DNA from: Helochares maculicollis
Lineage: Eukaryota > Arthropoda > Insecta > Coleoptera > Hydrophilidae
Length of the DNA stretch: 64,000 nt
NCBI GenBank assembly: GCA_033557835.1
Contig: JAWQRO010000007.1
Location: 1-64,000 of the forward strand
Direction of reading: 5' to 3'
In this document: positions 25,240 to 36,290 of the stretch, one piece after another
Layout of the letters: every line of letters starts with the position of its first letter
How positions within the stretch are numbered: the stretch's first letter is position 1
Notes under the pieces: model-generated
The model's database searches: none
The model's input: only the letters and a program-made list of their open reading frames with translations
Told to the model about the DNA's origin: nothing
Made by a program: the position numbers and the translations under genes

Positions 25240-25905
25240 ACATATAAGCATAGGAAGCTCAAAATTACAATATCAAAGTCCAGATTTCCAGATGAAATAT
25301 TCCGCAGGTCACGCGTAAAAGTTTGAATCTAAAATCATAATCCAGAACTTTAAGGTTAGGAAAAGCAAAATTTTGAGATTCAAAATACGAGATTTAGTAT
25401 TTAAATGATGCAATTTACAAACCCAAAAGTTCAGAATGAGGCATAAGAGTTGAGAATCACCTCATCAGATGTGCTTAATTTTTTCCCTACTATCAACGAC
25501 TTGAAATGAACTACTAAAAAGTAACCAGTCTACAGGATCAATATTAGAAAAGTTAGGTAGAAAAATTTAAAGTTTCGACATTTAAACTGGATTTATTACA
25601 AAATTTGACAATAAAAAAAAGCTAAAGACATTCAAATATAAGTAATAAGCAATCCAATATAATTATAAAATTATAAAACACCAAACGATTGTTATTAAGG
25701 CTTCAGAATGAAATGAAATAATAAAAGATCTAAGCTATAAAAACTAGCACTTCAATTCTGCAGAATTAAAAACCTAAAATTCAAGGTGAAACATCCAAAT
25801 TAAAAATCCGAGACCAATAATATAAAAGTACACGATAACAAATAAAAATGTAACAGTCTAAAAATCTATGGGTTCAACGTTCTGAGATAACAAAAGCAGC
25901 ATTTC
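25240..25905. repeat. Degenerate A-rich low-complexity repeats
   Basis: Loosely repeated words such as CCAGA, CAAAAT, GAATGAAAT and AAAATCC run through this stretch and resume at about 26700-26870. The deleted mariner copy appears to have inserted into a degenerate A-rich array. Unit boundaries are too eroded to define. Confidence 0.4.
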
Positions 25906-26499
25906 TTAATTAAATATTATAAGGAGTACAAATAAGTTTTCGCCGGTTTTTATAAAAAATTGAATATTTATTGTAACAGAACAGTAGTTCCACGTATCAA
26001 CCCAATTTTTGGTATCTTTATATGTTGTGAACCGCTGCTCCGACAGAGCATGTGCCATTGACCGGAACAGATAATAGTCGCATGGCGCTATGTCTGGTGA
26101 ATACGGCGGGTGGGGTAACATTTCCCAATCAAGTGTTTTCAAATAGTTTTTCACCGGAACCGCTACATGCAGACAAACATTATCATGGAGTAGAATTATT
26201 TCCAGTGATTGTTTCGCTCGGATTAAGCAACTTGTAATACACCCCACCCAGCTGATCGCGCCATATACACAGCATGACGCGTGGCCAGGTTTTCCCCATA
26301 ATTTTCTTCTTTTTGGCTTATCGTAATATATCCATTTCTCATCCCTGGTGACGATTCGATGTAAAAAACCTTTTTTATGCCTGGCTAGCAGCATTTCACT
26401 CATGCATAATCGGCGTTCAATTTCTCTTGGCTTCAATTCGTATGGAACCCAATTTCCTTGCTTATGAATGTTCCCGCAAATGACGTTTATTTGGTTCAA
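25906..26499 (-). pseudogene. Truncated mariner transposase (open 197-codon remnant)
   Basis: The frame begins near GNWVPYELKPREIERR, the linker that normally follows the paired-like DNA-binding domain; that N-terminal domain is missing. The first catalytic Asp is in RDEKWIYYD (the family usually has GDEKWI). The second is in LLHDN and the third in APCDYYLFRSM, with the D34D spacing typical of mariner. About 40 residues are also missing between the first and second Asp, around GKPGHASCC. The C-terminus ends early and reads through into the inverted repeat. It keeps the catalytic residues by sequence but lacks DNA-binding and structural parts, so it should be inactive. It lies antisense to retained. 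Confidence 0.85.
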
Positions 26500-26682
26500 A
26501 TTTAGACATTTTCAGCTCAACAAAATTATATTTTACTAGCACGGAGTCACTAATATAGTAAGGTTATGTTATTTTGGAACGAACAGACTAATTTTTAAGC
26601 CGGTTATCATCTGCAAATTCTATCGAAAGCCGCGCCCCTCTGCACCTTCCTTAAAACGACGGAAACTTATTTGTACTCCTAA
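25920..26682 (-). mobile_element. Internally deleted mariner element with inverted repeats and TA duplication
   Basis: Inverted repeats lie at about 25920-25948 and 26654-26682, sharing AGGAGTACAAATAAGTTT and diverging slightly inward. TA dinucleotides flank both ends (25918-25919 and 26683-26684), the target duplication of Tc1/mariner insertion. The total length of 763 bp is well short of the usual 1.25-1.35 kb. Confidence 0.85.
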
Positions 26683-27349
26683 TAGTTTCATGTCCAATTT
26701 TAGGACAAAAAATTCCGAATGAGATAATCAAAATGTAGCGATTAAACACCCAAAGTTATAGAACTAAAAATCAATGCAAAATCAAAGATTCAGATCGAAA
26801 TATCAAAACCTGCACAATTTTTAGACTACTGTATAGTTCTAGATAGCATGAAATACCAAAACTTTCATGAAATAAAGACGTTTTTGCTTCACTTACTCAA
26901 TGAGAGAATGTACAGACAAATATATTCCTTAATGCGTTTTCTCTCAGCGAATCCTGAGTAAGCGAGGCTAATTCGAATATGGTCAAACCTTCCTATTAAA
27001 TGAATATTTTGGAAGTCTGGATTCTAATTTGCCTAAAATTATTTGTTGCACATTTTACCTTATACGCAACTTTTTTTGTATGCTTTATTCATCCCAACGC
27101 CTATCTAATATTAAATTTTCAAGATTAAAAAAATAATATATCTAGTATCCTGATTATAGCGAAATTTTTAATTTATTGATGTAATGACACGCTAGATGCG
27201 TAAAAAATTTTAACTCAATAGCTGTATTTTATAAGCTAGGATACTTAAAAAACTTTAAAAAATTTGTAAAGGTACTTCTAGAGGCTCTACATGCCACAAA
27301 CATTGATTCAGTTCTATTGTGATAATAGCCGCATGCCAAATTTCGTCGA

Positions 27350-27770
27350 CCCATCTCAAACGGTCTGACCGTTATTGTGTTTAAACACGCTCGGACAATG
27401 TGTTAAAATGAATTCTGTGGATTTAGGGGTTCGCAAATCGTGAAGATCAGTCAAAATCGCGATGTTGATTTTTTCGTGATCACAATACCATCCCTTTACT
27501 ATACTTGAGATAGTAATACTTAAATGTAAAAAATAAAGACTGGGCCAACAGTCTCTTAGTAAGTTTATTTTACAAACCGGTTACATGTCGAAATGGATTA
27601 AGGGGTTCTCAAAACGTGAAGATCAGGCAAAACCTCGAGGTTGAATTTTTTCATGATCGCATTACATTCCCTTTACAATACTTGGTATAGTAATACAGGA
27701 ATGTAAAAATTAAAGACTGGGCCAGCAGACTCTTAGCAGGTTTATTTTACAAATAGGCTACATCGAATTA
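27350..27770 (+). repeat. Dispersed repeat family R1, two tandem copies
   Basis: Copies at about 27350-27588 and 27590-27770 share GGGGTTC(G/T)C, CGTGAAGATCAG, a T-rich TGATC-containing segment, ACATTCCCTTTAC-like text, TAGTAATAC, AAAGACTGGGCCA and TTTATTTTACAAA. The offset is about 180 bp. Confidence 0.7.
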
Positions 27771-30370
27771 TACAAACCGGCGACCGATCTCTTCGTGTAG
27801 ACGGCCAATGGCGAGTTGTGCAGGTGCAATTGTTTTGGATTATATATTGAATTCGAAACTGACGAGGACGATTTATCTTGCACAGGTAACAGTAAATTTG
27901 CTGAGGCCACCTCACCTTGGGTAAACATCGATTTGTTTGATTGTAATGTAAATATAGAAATTTTAAATTATATATCCGTTCTTATTTCGCAGCCATTTTA
28001 TTTGTTTATTCCTTATAAACTTTGCATAAGTTTGCTTAATTGTTTCAATATTTACCATAGAAATTAATTTGTTGTTATCCATTGACGAATTCACGAGTAC
28101 CAAATGCTTTTTGACGAGCCGAAAATGGCGTCGTAATTTACGATTTATTTACAATTGACGGTCATCACTAGATATTGTTTTTTTAAATAGAAAGCGATAT
28201 ATCGCACCTTTGGAGATAACACGGGAGATATAGAAATCGTAGAAATTGAATTGTATAGACACTTCTCGTTCATATTTGTATTGTTTTTATTATTTTCGTC
28301 TATTGGAGAGGAACACCATAACATTAAAATCAAACATAATCTTTATACCTGTCGTGAACCTTAAAGATTAGGCGTTGTTATGAATGCATGAGTTGGAAGC
28401 GTGTGGGTTTTTGACGTCATTTCGGACCTACCCTAACTGAATGGGGCACGTGACAATTCGATTCTAATATTAAGTGTGTGCTTGGGTTTGAACTGTTGCT
28501 TCTATGTAAAAATGTTTATGTAGTAACGGTAACGTAACTATTTGCAGTAAATTGGTAAAGTGATGAAAAGTTTTATTCCCTTTAATTAACAAGTCGTTAG
28601 GCAATTTTAGGAGTTGGGATTAATTTTCAGACAAAAATAATATAGGCATAAAAGAAACTCCAGCTTGAACCGTTTAAATTGAAGGAAAGTCTGAGCTACA
28701 AACTGCATATCCGTCAATGAAGTCTGCTATAAACAATACTTACTGATTATAGGAATGTGCGTTATTTACTACCGCGAGTTGCATACAGGCGTTCATCGAG
28801 TTTGAACTAAGAAACTTGATTTAGACTTAATGTTTGCTGAAGTTATAACTAACTATACAATGTGACGCATAACTTGTTCTAGTTCATTGGCACCGCAGTG
28901 CATTAATGCATGTACATTTTAACGCCTTAACAAACCAAGCAAATATAGCTGGAGTACGCTAAATATCGATCATTGAAGACAGTATTGAAAGGGTGCACTT
29001 TTTATAATATGAAGACCACACAAACTCTAAGACTTCACGAGTCTTACATTTCTTGTAAATTTATACATTAAACGTCTATTTGGGGTGAATTTGAAAATGA
29101 TTCCTTTTATAGGAAACTATTAGGCGGCAGATTCAGAATGGAATTAGAAATTTCATCAATAAAATCAACGTTAATAAATAATTATTTTCAAATTAAAATA
29201 TTCCCGCCGAATGATTTATTAGAGAAATATTTATAGAAACGCAGTAATCTTTATTAATGAGGCTAATATTTTATGTAAATACGATTTTTATAATATATCC
29301 TGTAGAAAAACGCGTTTGATAAACGCCTAAGGATGTTTTTTACGGTCTGAACTGGTTATTCCGCCAATAGATTGTGGCTAATTGAAATTATATATTTTAT
29401 TAATGCATACATAATGAAGTTTATGCGAATTTATGAAATTTTCGGGTATTTTATTACGTATTGTTGGAAAGTTCTTCAAGGACATTGTTTGATCGTCCCG
29501 ACTTGATTTTACGTTGAGTAACTTTCGTATTGTCTATCCCCAAGACTATCATGCAAGTGCATTACAAGTCTGTGATTACAGTGACTGACATTTAATACGT
29601 CCTTAGAAGGAGTTTATATTTAATTATACGGGGACTTTATATGGTTCTGGTTAAGGATATGCACTTATTAGAATTCAATTTAATCAATAAACTGAAGAAA
29701 TCTTACACATTGAGATCTGATCTGATTTAAGCCGTAATCCAATTTTAAAAAATTGCATTATATTTATATAATTGAATATGAAGTAATGCATATTGAAGCC
29801 TGACAATAATTAAATAAAACTAGGAAATAAAGTGAGTGATGTTGCTGAAGTCTAAATGTGCGTCATGCATCCGAATATAGAGTTGTTGCGTGATTTGAAA
29901 TGACTATTGATTTTTTTTTGTTTTATTGGCATTTCTTTATTTGCATTTCTTATAAAAAACATTTATTAACTTAGATAGGAAAGTTATGACCCCTTGCCTT
30001 GTTCGATTGCAACGACAAATCTTTTTATTTCAATGCGAAATGGATTTAATGTAGTTAGTATTTTGAGTATCAATCATTTTTAGCTGGAATACATTTGCAA
30101 TTTTGATTAGCATCATAATTAAAACTAAATTTGGAACAATTAGTTCATGTTAAAAAATCGATTAAAGTAATTGTAGTTGAAGAAGCAACCACACGCTGAT
30201 TTGACGAGTAAAAGAGTAGTCAATTTCACCCTCAAGGGTGCAATGTAAGTGTAAATTTTATAATGGTGACAAGCTTTTTCTGAAATTAGATGCAAGTACA
30301 TGCAGTAGGTGACAATTTATAATGTTAGTAGCATTAGACGTGACAACAAATTGACTTACATCCACGCTAA

Positions 30371-30418
30371 AATAATGCAACTGCCGCATTTGCATGAAGA
30401 TATGCATGGTAATGCAAA
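30371..30418. promoter_or_regulatory. Cluster of POU octamer-like sites
   Basis: An exact octamer ATTTGCAT (30388-30395) lies close to ATAATGCAA (30371-30380), TATGCAT (30401-30407) and ATGCAAA (30412-30418), four related words in under 50 bp. This resembles a POU-factor binding cluster in an intronic enhancer; function is inference. Confidence 0.3.
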
Positions 30419-31599
30419 CCTGTAGCACACCGATGTGTTAAATTCCAAGATAACGCTAAATACTCTATTCGAAGCAGAGAAGTCAGAATAAAACGAGATA
30501 TTTGCCCGTTTATGTTTTACGGCCGTAATAAGTTTTACAACCTACGTTCAATTATACATTGTCTTTAATTCCAGTAGTAATTACGAAGACCACCTCCACG
30601 AAACGAAGAATAAATTTTTCACCTCTTATTCATTCAGGCTATCTTTATGACAATGTAATGGATTTTTTGGGAAATGTCTCGTTTTAACCGTTGATAGCTT
30701 TACGAAACAGCTCAACCACCAGATACGCCCTGACGTATAAAAGCTACACTAAAAATTGATTATAAAATCGTCACTACACGCAACGATAGTCTTTCAGATA
30801 ACCAAAGAATCCACAGTTATCTCTGTTAACACGTGTTTAAAACAGCAGTACTCCACAAAGTTAACTCTTTCGTTATTAGATAAAAGAAAACTATGTCACC
30901 AAATATTTGCATGCAACATTAATAATTTATAAATATTTTGTGCCTTAAATATTTTGAGTATGATATCTGTTACAGCATTAAAAACATGACACGATAGGCT
31001 TCGGCATATCGCCCAAGCATTAATTATAAATGCAAGCAAGCATTCGTTATTTTATTAACAGCACAAGTCATTAATATTGTCTGTTACCCTATATTTTGTC
31101 CATCATTTCGATTTGTATTGCGACGTTGCCGCCCGTGCCGACAAAATAAAGGTCGTTTCTATTAATCGGTCTTATACCAATGCATCCAGTGCCGCTGCCT
31201 TCGACTGTCTGTTCTCTAAGCTGGGGTGGTCTCTATAGATTTTTACATAAACACACCCTAAATTTGTATGCAGGTACATTATACCACACTACTGGCGTCA
31301 GAAGTGACTCGCCACCATTATTTTAAAAGTCAATTTAGGGCGGAATATCAGATTCGTCGATCTGGTTTATATTCTGAAATCAAGACTGCTTCCTGGATGA
31401 TTTTACACATAATAGAATCGTTACTTCGCCTTAATCTTATAAGCTGAGAATGCAACGTAACGACATGTTGAGAAACAAAATATTTATATTCAGATAATGA
31501 GAAATAAGTATTCCTGAAATATTTTTACATTTGTGCTTATTCCACGAGGTGCATTGTAAGGCAGGCATAACTCTTATTCCAGATGAAATCTTTGGCAGA

Positions 31600-33160
31600 T
31601 CATTTTGCTTTCGCCTGAACCGATTTCGACCGTTTTCGGGAAACCATCTGTGTCCTTATGCAAACACGATAGCGCTTAGGCCGTTAAATCTGAATTACTA
31701 AACTTTTGGTATGCTTCTATTATAGCAAACTCGTAAATCAGCGTGAACCTATTACTTAATTTCGACCACCGAAAATACTTGGCAATAGTTTTCGAACGTT
31801 TGAAAACAAATCAGTCTTTTGTTTATGAGTTGGGATATCTTATACAAGTTGAAGGTACTGAAAAAACGAGGATTTTTTCAAGAAGATACCAAAGACACTT
31901 TAAAAATTTTAGAGTCGTTCAAAGTATTCTCCGCGATGATTTATGCACTGTTCGGTCGAACCAATTCTGGTAGACAATCCACTCGTTTATTGGTACAGTC
32001 AAAATTGCATTTTTAAAAGCGTCGACTGCATCTTTTCGCGATTGGAACCTAACCAGGTAATAAGCTCTTGCGATCATGAAAAAAAATCGTCGGATCTCCG
32101 CGTTTTGAATGCTTCTGAATCCATTTCGATCATTTTAGGCATAGTGTCTGTGTAAGTAAACTCAAAAGCGATCAGACCGTTTTAGGTAGAGCGATAAAAT
32201 TTAGCATACGGCTATTATCGCAAATTCGTAGATTCGCCTTAACCTTTGGGACACGTAGGACCACCGAAAGTGCGTGCTTACTTACACGGCTTTTACTTTT
32301 TGAAGTAAACTAAGAGTTTAAGTGAAACTATTAACTTGAAATTTCTGACATGTATGAAAGACACAAAGGAACTCGTAAATATGAAGTTTCAAACTGAATG
32401 AAGCCTTAGAAATCGTCTTTTAACAAGAAAATTGCAACTTGTAGCAAGATTTTTGGTTACGGAATTAATAATAGCCATGAAGAATGCACTTATGCATAGT
32501 TTTAACTGGATTATCGACAAAAAAGAACAAAGAACACATAACTGTGACCATAAAATAATATGTTGACTGGAAACACTTCAGAGTTTTTTACAAACAATTC
32601 TTTATGCTAGGTTTCCCGGTTTGACCAAAGTTTTTTATCCTTGGATAGTCTCTAAGACTAGTTCGTCTTCCTTTGAATCATCACCCCAACAACTTGCGAA
32701 TTTTAATAATTTGCTGTAGCGGCGCAACTATAAGTTTCGGTTTGAAACTTTGGATTTAAGTTAACCCCATGCAGAGCCTTTTTAACCTTGACAGATTTAT
32801 TAATGGTGTCCTTGTATCCAAAATATAAAAGACATTTCTCGTATCTGAAACATTAGCCAATGCTCTACGCACTAAAGTAATAAAGCAGATATTACAATAA
32901 TTATAAATGCTATCTGTTTTCGCTTCTATGAATCCATGTTGACCATTTTCGGCATAACTATATGTGTCTATTCAAGCAAGATAGCGCTTATACCGTTAAA
33001 TCTAGATTGATGAATAGATTTCTATTATACTATGGCACAATCATAGAACTGGAAGAACCTATAGGTAAATACTACCATTGGAAGTGTTTGCAAATGGTGT
33101 TCTGAGAATCGCAAGCAAATTAGTCTTTTGTTATTGAGTTGACATTTCTTAGAGTGGTTA
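31600..33160 (-). repeat. Dispersed repeat family R1, three inverted copies
   Basis: Copies lie at about 31600-31850, 32040-32290 and 32930-33155, reverse-complementary to the copies at 21.7 and 27.4 kb. Shared words read on the plus strand include TCTGTGTCC or TGTGTCTATTC, GATAGCGCTTA, CCGTTAAATCT and, further on, AATTAGTCTTTTGTT-like text. Between the copies is unremarkable A+T-rich DNA. Confidence 0.65.
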
Positions 33161-35020
33161 AAGGAGCTTTAAATAAAACACATATTAAATAGGAAGTTTA
33201 TGAGAACATCACAAAAGATATTTATTTATGATTACATGAATCAGGACATTTGACAACAACTGTTTATTGAGATGTTACAAAAGAGTAATCATGGAGCAAC
33301 CATATGAATCCGTACCATTAACTATGAAACAGCTTTTTTGTTTTCGCTGCTTTTTAAATCTTGTGACCAATTTAAATAACAACAAATGAAATAAATAATA
33401 TTTCAATTTTCAACAGAAATTTCAATGAAATCGCATTTTATTAAAAAGTTACTATTTTTTCTGACAATTCGATTGATTAAGAATTTTGCTAACTGCTTGC
33501 TGTGAGTTTGCGAAACCAATACTATCTGCGATAATACATACCTTCATTTGAAATCAGACAAAATTGCAAAATGATCATTTAGTAATATGATTTCTATGCA
33601 TTACTAAATTTTAGAACTAAAACTATTCCTTTAAATAGAGAGAAAATACAATTTATGCGCACTATGACGTAGATGTACAATTTCCATTTCTTTGAGGCGC
33701 TATTTTGTTTTATTTTAAAATTTAGAGGTTATGCCAAAAATGTTGCACATTCTTAAAAACATGAGGCAATCATGAGGCCGATTTGATTTTTTCATGTTAG
33801 TGCAATCTTACCTGCTTCATATAAGCGCCAAGAGGGATATCGTTCAACTTCTTGTTTAAAATAATATATTTAGATGTATGTATAATTGATTTCTGACATA
33901 CAGAAACCAAAAATTATTTTGATAAAATGATGCAAAGAAACCTTACTTTCATTTAAAGTTGTCTACAATAAATAGAATGGATTGACGACCATACCTTTAA
34001 ATGTAATATTTAGGCGCAAAACAGTTTGCAAAGTCGTATATTGTGAGCAACATAATTACTTTAAAATCGAACAGTTTCTGCTTTGTATCTCTTTTTTGAA
34101 TTGCGTTTTATACAAATCCTCAAATCAGCACATCGCAAGCATCAGATTAGCAAATGTTCTTATAGTGGAAGGAAATGGTGAATCTAATGGTTAGTAAATC
34201 ATCTTCCGTCTCTATCCACCCCTATAATCTCCCTGTGAAGCAAGAAGGCAAGAAAAATCGACCATCAAAATTTATATGAGTGACGGGTCTAAGCTTCTTG
34301 ATGTGGATGTGAATAGCGGCGCCAGTTCGATATGCCCATGGGGTCCCCCTCTTTTGATTTCAATAGCCCAACATCGGCTTCCTATCAAACCAATCCGGCC
34401 TAATTTATTATTATTTCATAGGAAATAGCCAGGCATTTTATCTGCCAAGGAATTTTCCATTATTTTAGCGATAAAAGCGCCGCGGGGACCATCGTTTATA
34501 GTTTCAATAGCAAATTCGAAATTCTAGGAAAACTTATATCATTCATAACTTAGTGTAATCCTTGTTTTTCTATACACCGCATGTGCTGTAAGAATGTTAA
34601 TAAGACTGTTAAGTGCAACAGCGAAATGTCACTTGAAAGATAAGGGCTCAATACGTCTGTGCAAGTAGATATTGAAAATGCAATTTCAATCGTTTCTTCT
34701 ACATGCGAGCTCATTAAATATCACCGTAAAAAATATATGTTCCAAACTGCAATAAACATTTTTTAAATATTTTATGTCGCTTATATGGTGATTAAAATAT
34801 CTTTTTAATAATTTATGCGCGATGAACATACGCCATTTTGAAGTAAACCAAGCAATTAAATTGATAACCTTGCTGGGACAACACTAGGTATTAATCATTT
34901 GTTGCGTGAGCAGCTATTAAAAAATATATAATGTAAATTCACTGATAATGTGAGTTTCCTGTCTATTAATGTCGAAAGTTTTGCAACGTCAGTACTTATT
35001 TATTGTGTTTTATTTTTCAG

Positions 35021-35170
35021 TCACACGGTGATATGCAGGATGAAGACATATCCGATGGGTCAGAACAATGCGAGGAAAACGACAGCAGCACAGAACGTGC
35101 GCGATCAAACCACGACAATGGGGATGTTCTTAATAAGTTAAAGATGCAAGTTCGCGATATTAAAGTCGGC
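35021..35170 (+). CDS. retn: dead ringer/retained, internal coding exon upstream of the ARID domain
   Basis: This is a 150-nt exon of 50 codons, phase 0 at both ends. It lies between a strong acceptor (TTTTATTTTTCAG ending at 35020) and a consensus donor GTAAGT at 35171. It encodes SHGDMQDEDISDGSE, an acidic stretch, then DVLNKLKMQVRDIKVG. The last part closely matches the segment DVLEKLKMQVRDMKVG that I recall from Drosophila Retained, and SHGD resembles the SHGDRTDDE segment further upstream in that protein. Retained is a nuclear, DNA-binding ARID3-family regulator. In Drosophila it acts in embryonic patterning, in repression together with Dorsal and Groucho, and in neural and sex-specific development. 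Because the homology begins at the first codon of the exon, an upstream coding exon is expected. The in-frame ATG at 35033 is an alternative start. Confidence 0.85.
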
Positions 35171-35692
35171 GTAAGTTTCTAATTCATTTTAGAATTGAAA
35201 TCAGAAGTAGGCAATACACTCCAATAAGATTCATGTAACTATTTATAAAAGTATATGAAATAATTTGAGAAAGATTAAGAATCGGCGATGTCAAGTAGTT
35301 TACGATAGTGCCAAAAAGTCAATTAAAAAAATATGTTAGAAAAATGCACTTTATAGCGGGCTTAACTAAAACAGTTTGAACAAATACATGCAGTCAACTG
35401 AAATTTAAGATTATTTTAACGTGATGCATAATTTTCATATACTTTCTTGGGTTAAAAGGGTTTAAACGAAAACAGATTTTAGTGTACAACGCCTAATTGT
35501 AGAGTAGCCTTACAAAAATCTTTGAAGAATTTTAAATTCGTATTGTCATCATTGTTCATTCTATGATAAATTTTTTTCATCTGGGGTTGCACTGTACCAA
35601 ATTTAACTTCGGTTCCCAAAATCATCATTTTTTCACAAACTGATTTTTTGCTCATCATTTGATAAAACATTGAAAGTTAGTTTCCTTCGCAG
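35171..35692 (+). other. retn: Short intron of retained
   Basis: This 522-nt A+T-rich intron joins two secure retained exons in phase 0, with GTAAGT at its start and a pyrimidine-rich TTTCCTTCGCAG at its end. No conserved or coding structure is evident inside it. Confidence 0.85.
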
Positions 35693-35932
35693 GAGGAATT
35701 CGAAACCGCACGTCACTTAAATTTCCCGCCCTTTAATAAGGCTCTAAATCTTCCTGAAGGCTTTCAACTACCCGCTCCATTTCCATTTTCTCATCCAGCT
35801 ACTCCATTCTTGCCACCTATTCCTCCGCCACAGCATACGGCGGCCTCTTCAGGGAGTTCTCACTCTTCAGAAGGCAGCGTATCTTCTCAACATAATTGGT
35901 CTTTTGAAGAACAATTCAAACAGGTGCGTCAG
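35693..35932 (+). CDS. retn: dead ringer/retained, exon carrying the start of the extended ARID domain
   Basis: This is a 240-nt exon of 80 codons, phase 0 at both ends. It follows the acceptor TTTCCTTCGCAG and ends at donor GTACGT (35933). It encodes EEFETARHLNFPPFNKALN, a Pro-rich linker (LPAPFPFSHPATPFLPPIPPP), a Ser-rich stretch, and finally HNWSFEEQFKQVRQ. The last 11 residues are the conserved start of the extended ARID (AT-rich DNA-binding) domain in ARID3-family proteins. In insects this continues LYEIND..., expected in the next exon beyond the window. Two splice ambiguities are visible. The acceptor is CAGGAG, allowing loss of one Glu. The 3' end has tandem donors, so the exon may end at 35923 (dropping VRQ) or 35932. 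The ARID domain binds A/T-rich DNA; this fragment contributes only its N-terminal edge. Confidence 0.9.
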
Positions 35933-36290
35933 GTACGTCGTATATTATAGTAAGCTTGAAAAAAGAAACATTTTACTGGCGTTTTGCTTGGTATTCTTTG
36001 CTTGAGCTTGAACTATAATTTTGTTTGATAATGCACTGCTTTATGTGTTTTTTGTACATTAACTAAAATTTTTCATAACTTGTTACTTCTTTCTTCTTCT
36101 CTTTCCTCGTTCTAATGGCAACAATCGAGCATTCTTTGCTCTTTTATATCACCATCGTCGGTTTATTACAACGTGGTACAAATATTATCAAGTTATTAGA
36201 GCCAAGCACTCTACTACTGCAAAATTTCAATTTCCAGTTATTCCATGTATCCTTTTTGGTTTAGGAATTGGCATGTGGAGAATATTTGTA

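Larger units (their letters stand above)
9440..35020 (+). other. Putative 25.6-kb intron upstream of the retained exon
   Basis: If the 8660-9439 exon belongs to retained, this whole interval is one intron. If not, it is intergenic plus intronic DNA ending at the acceptor of the 35021 exon. It is A+T-rich, with many stop codons in all frames and no convincing coding exon. It contains one strong recursive-splice candidate (21031/21032), one weaker one (14604/14605), a transposase relic, a deleted mariner copy, a dispersed repeat family and several small hairpins, listed separately. Stretches not listed separately (9.5-11.1, 11.6-14.6, 14.9-18.1, 19.5-21.0, 22.0-25.2, 27.8-30.3 and 33.2-35.0 kb) show nothing beyond A+T-rich single-copy sequence. 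Short homeodomain-like TAATTA words are scattered through it. Confidence 0.45.

Noticed and set aside
27871..27891. GCACAG|GTAACA as a further recursive splice site
   Set aside because: The polypyrimidine tract is weak and the donor half lacks GTRAG.
34950..35141. Plus-strand open frame overlapping the 35021 exon
   Set aside because: It is in a different frame from the retained homology and runs across the splice acceptor.
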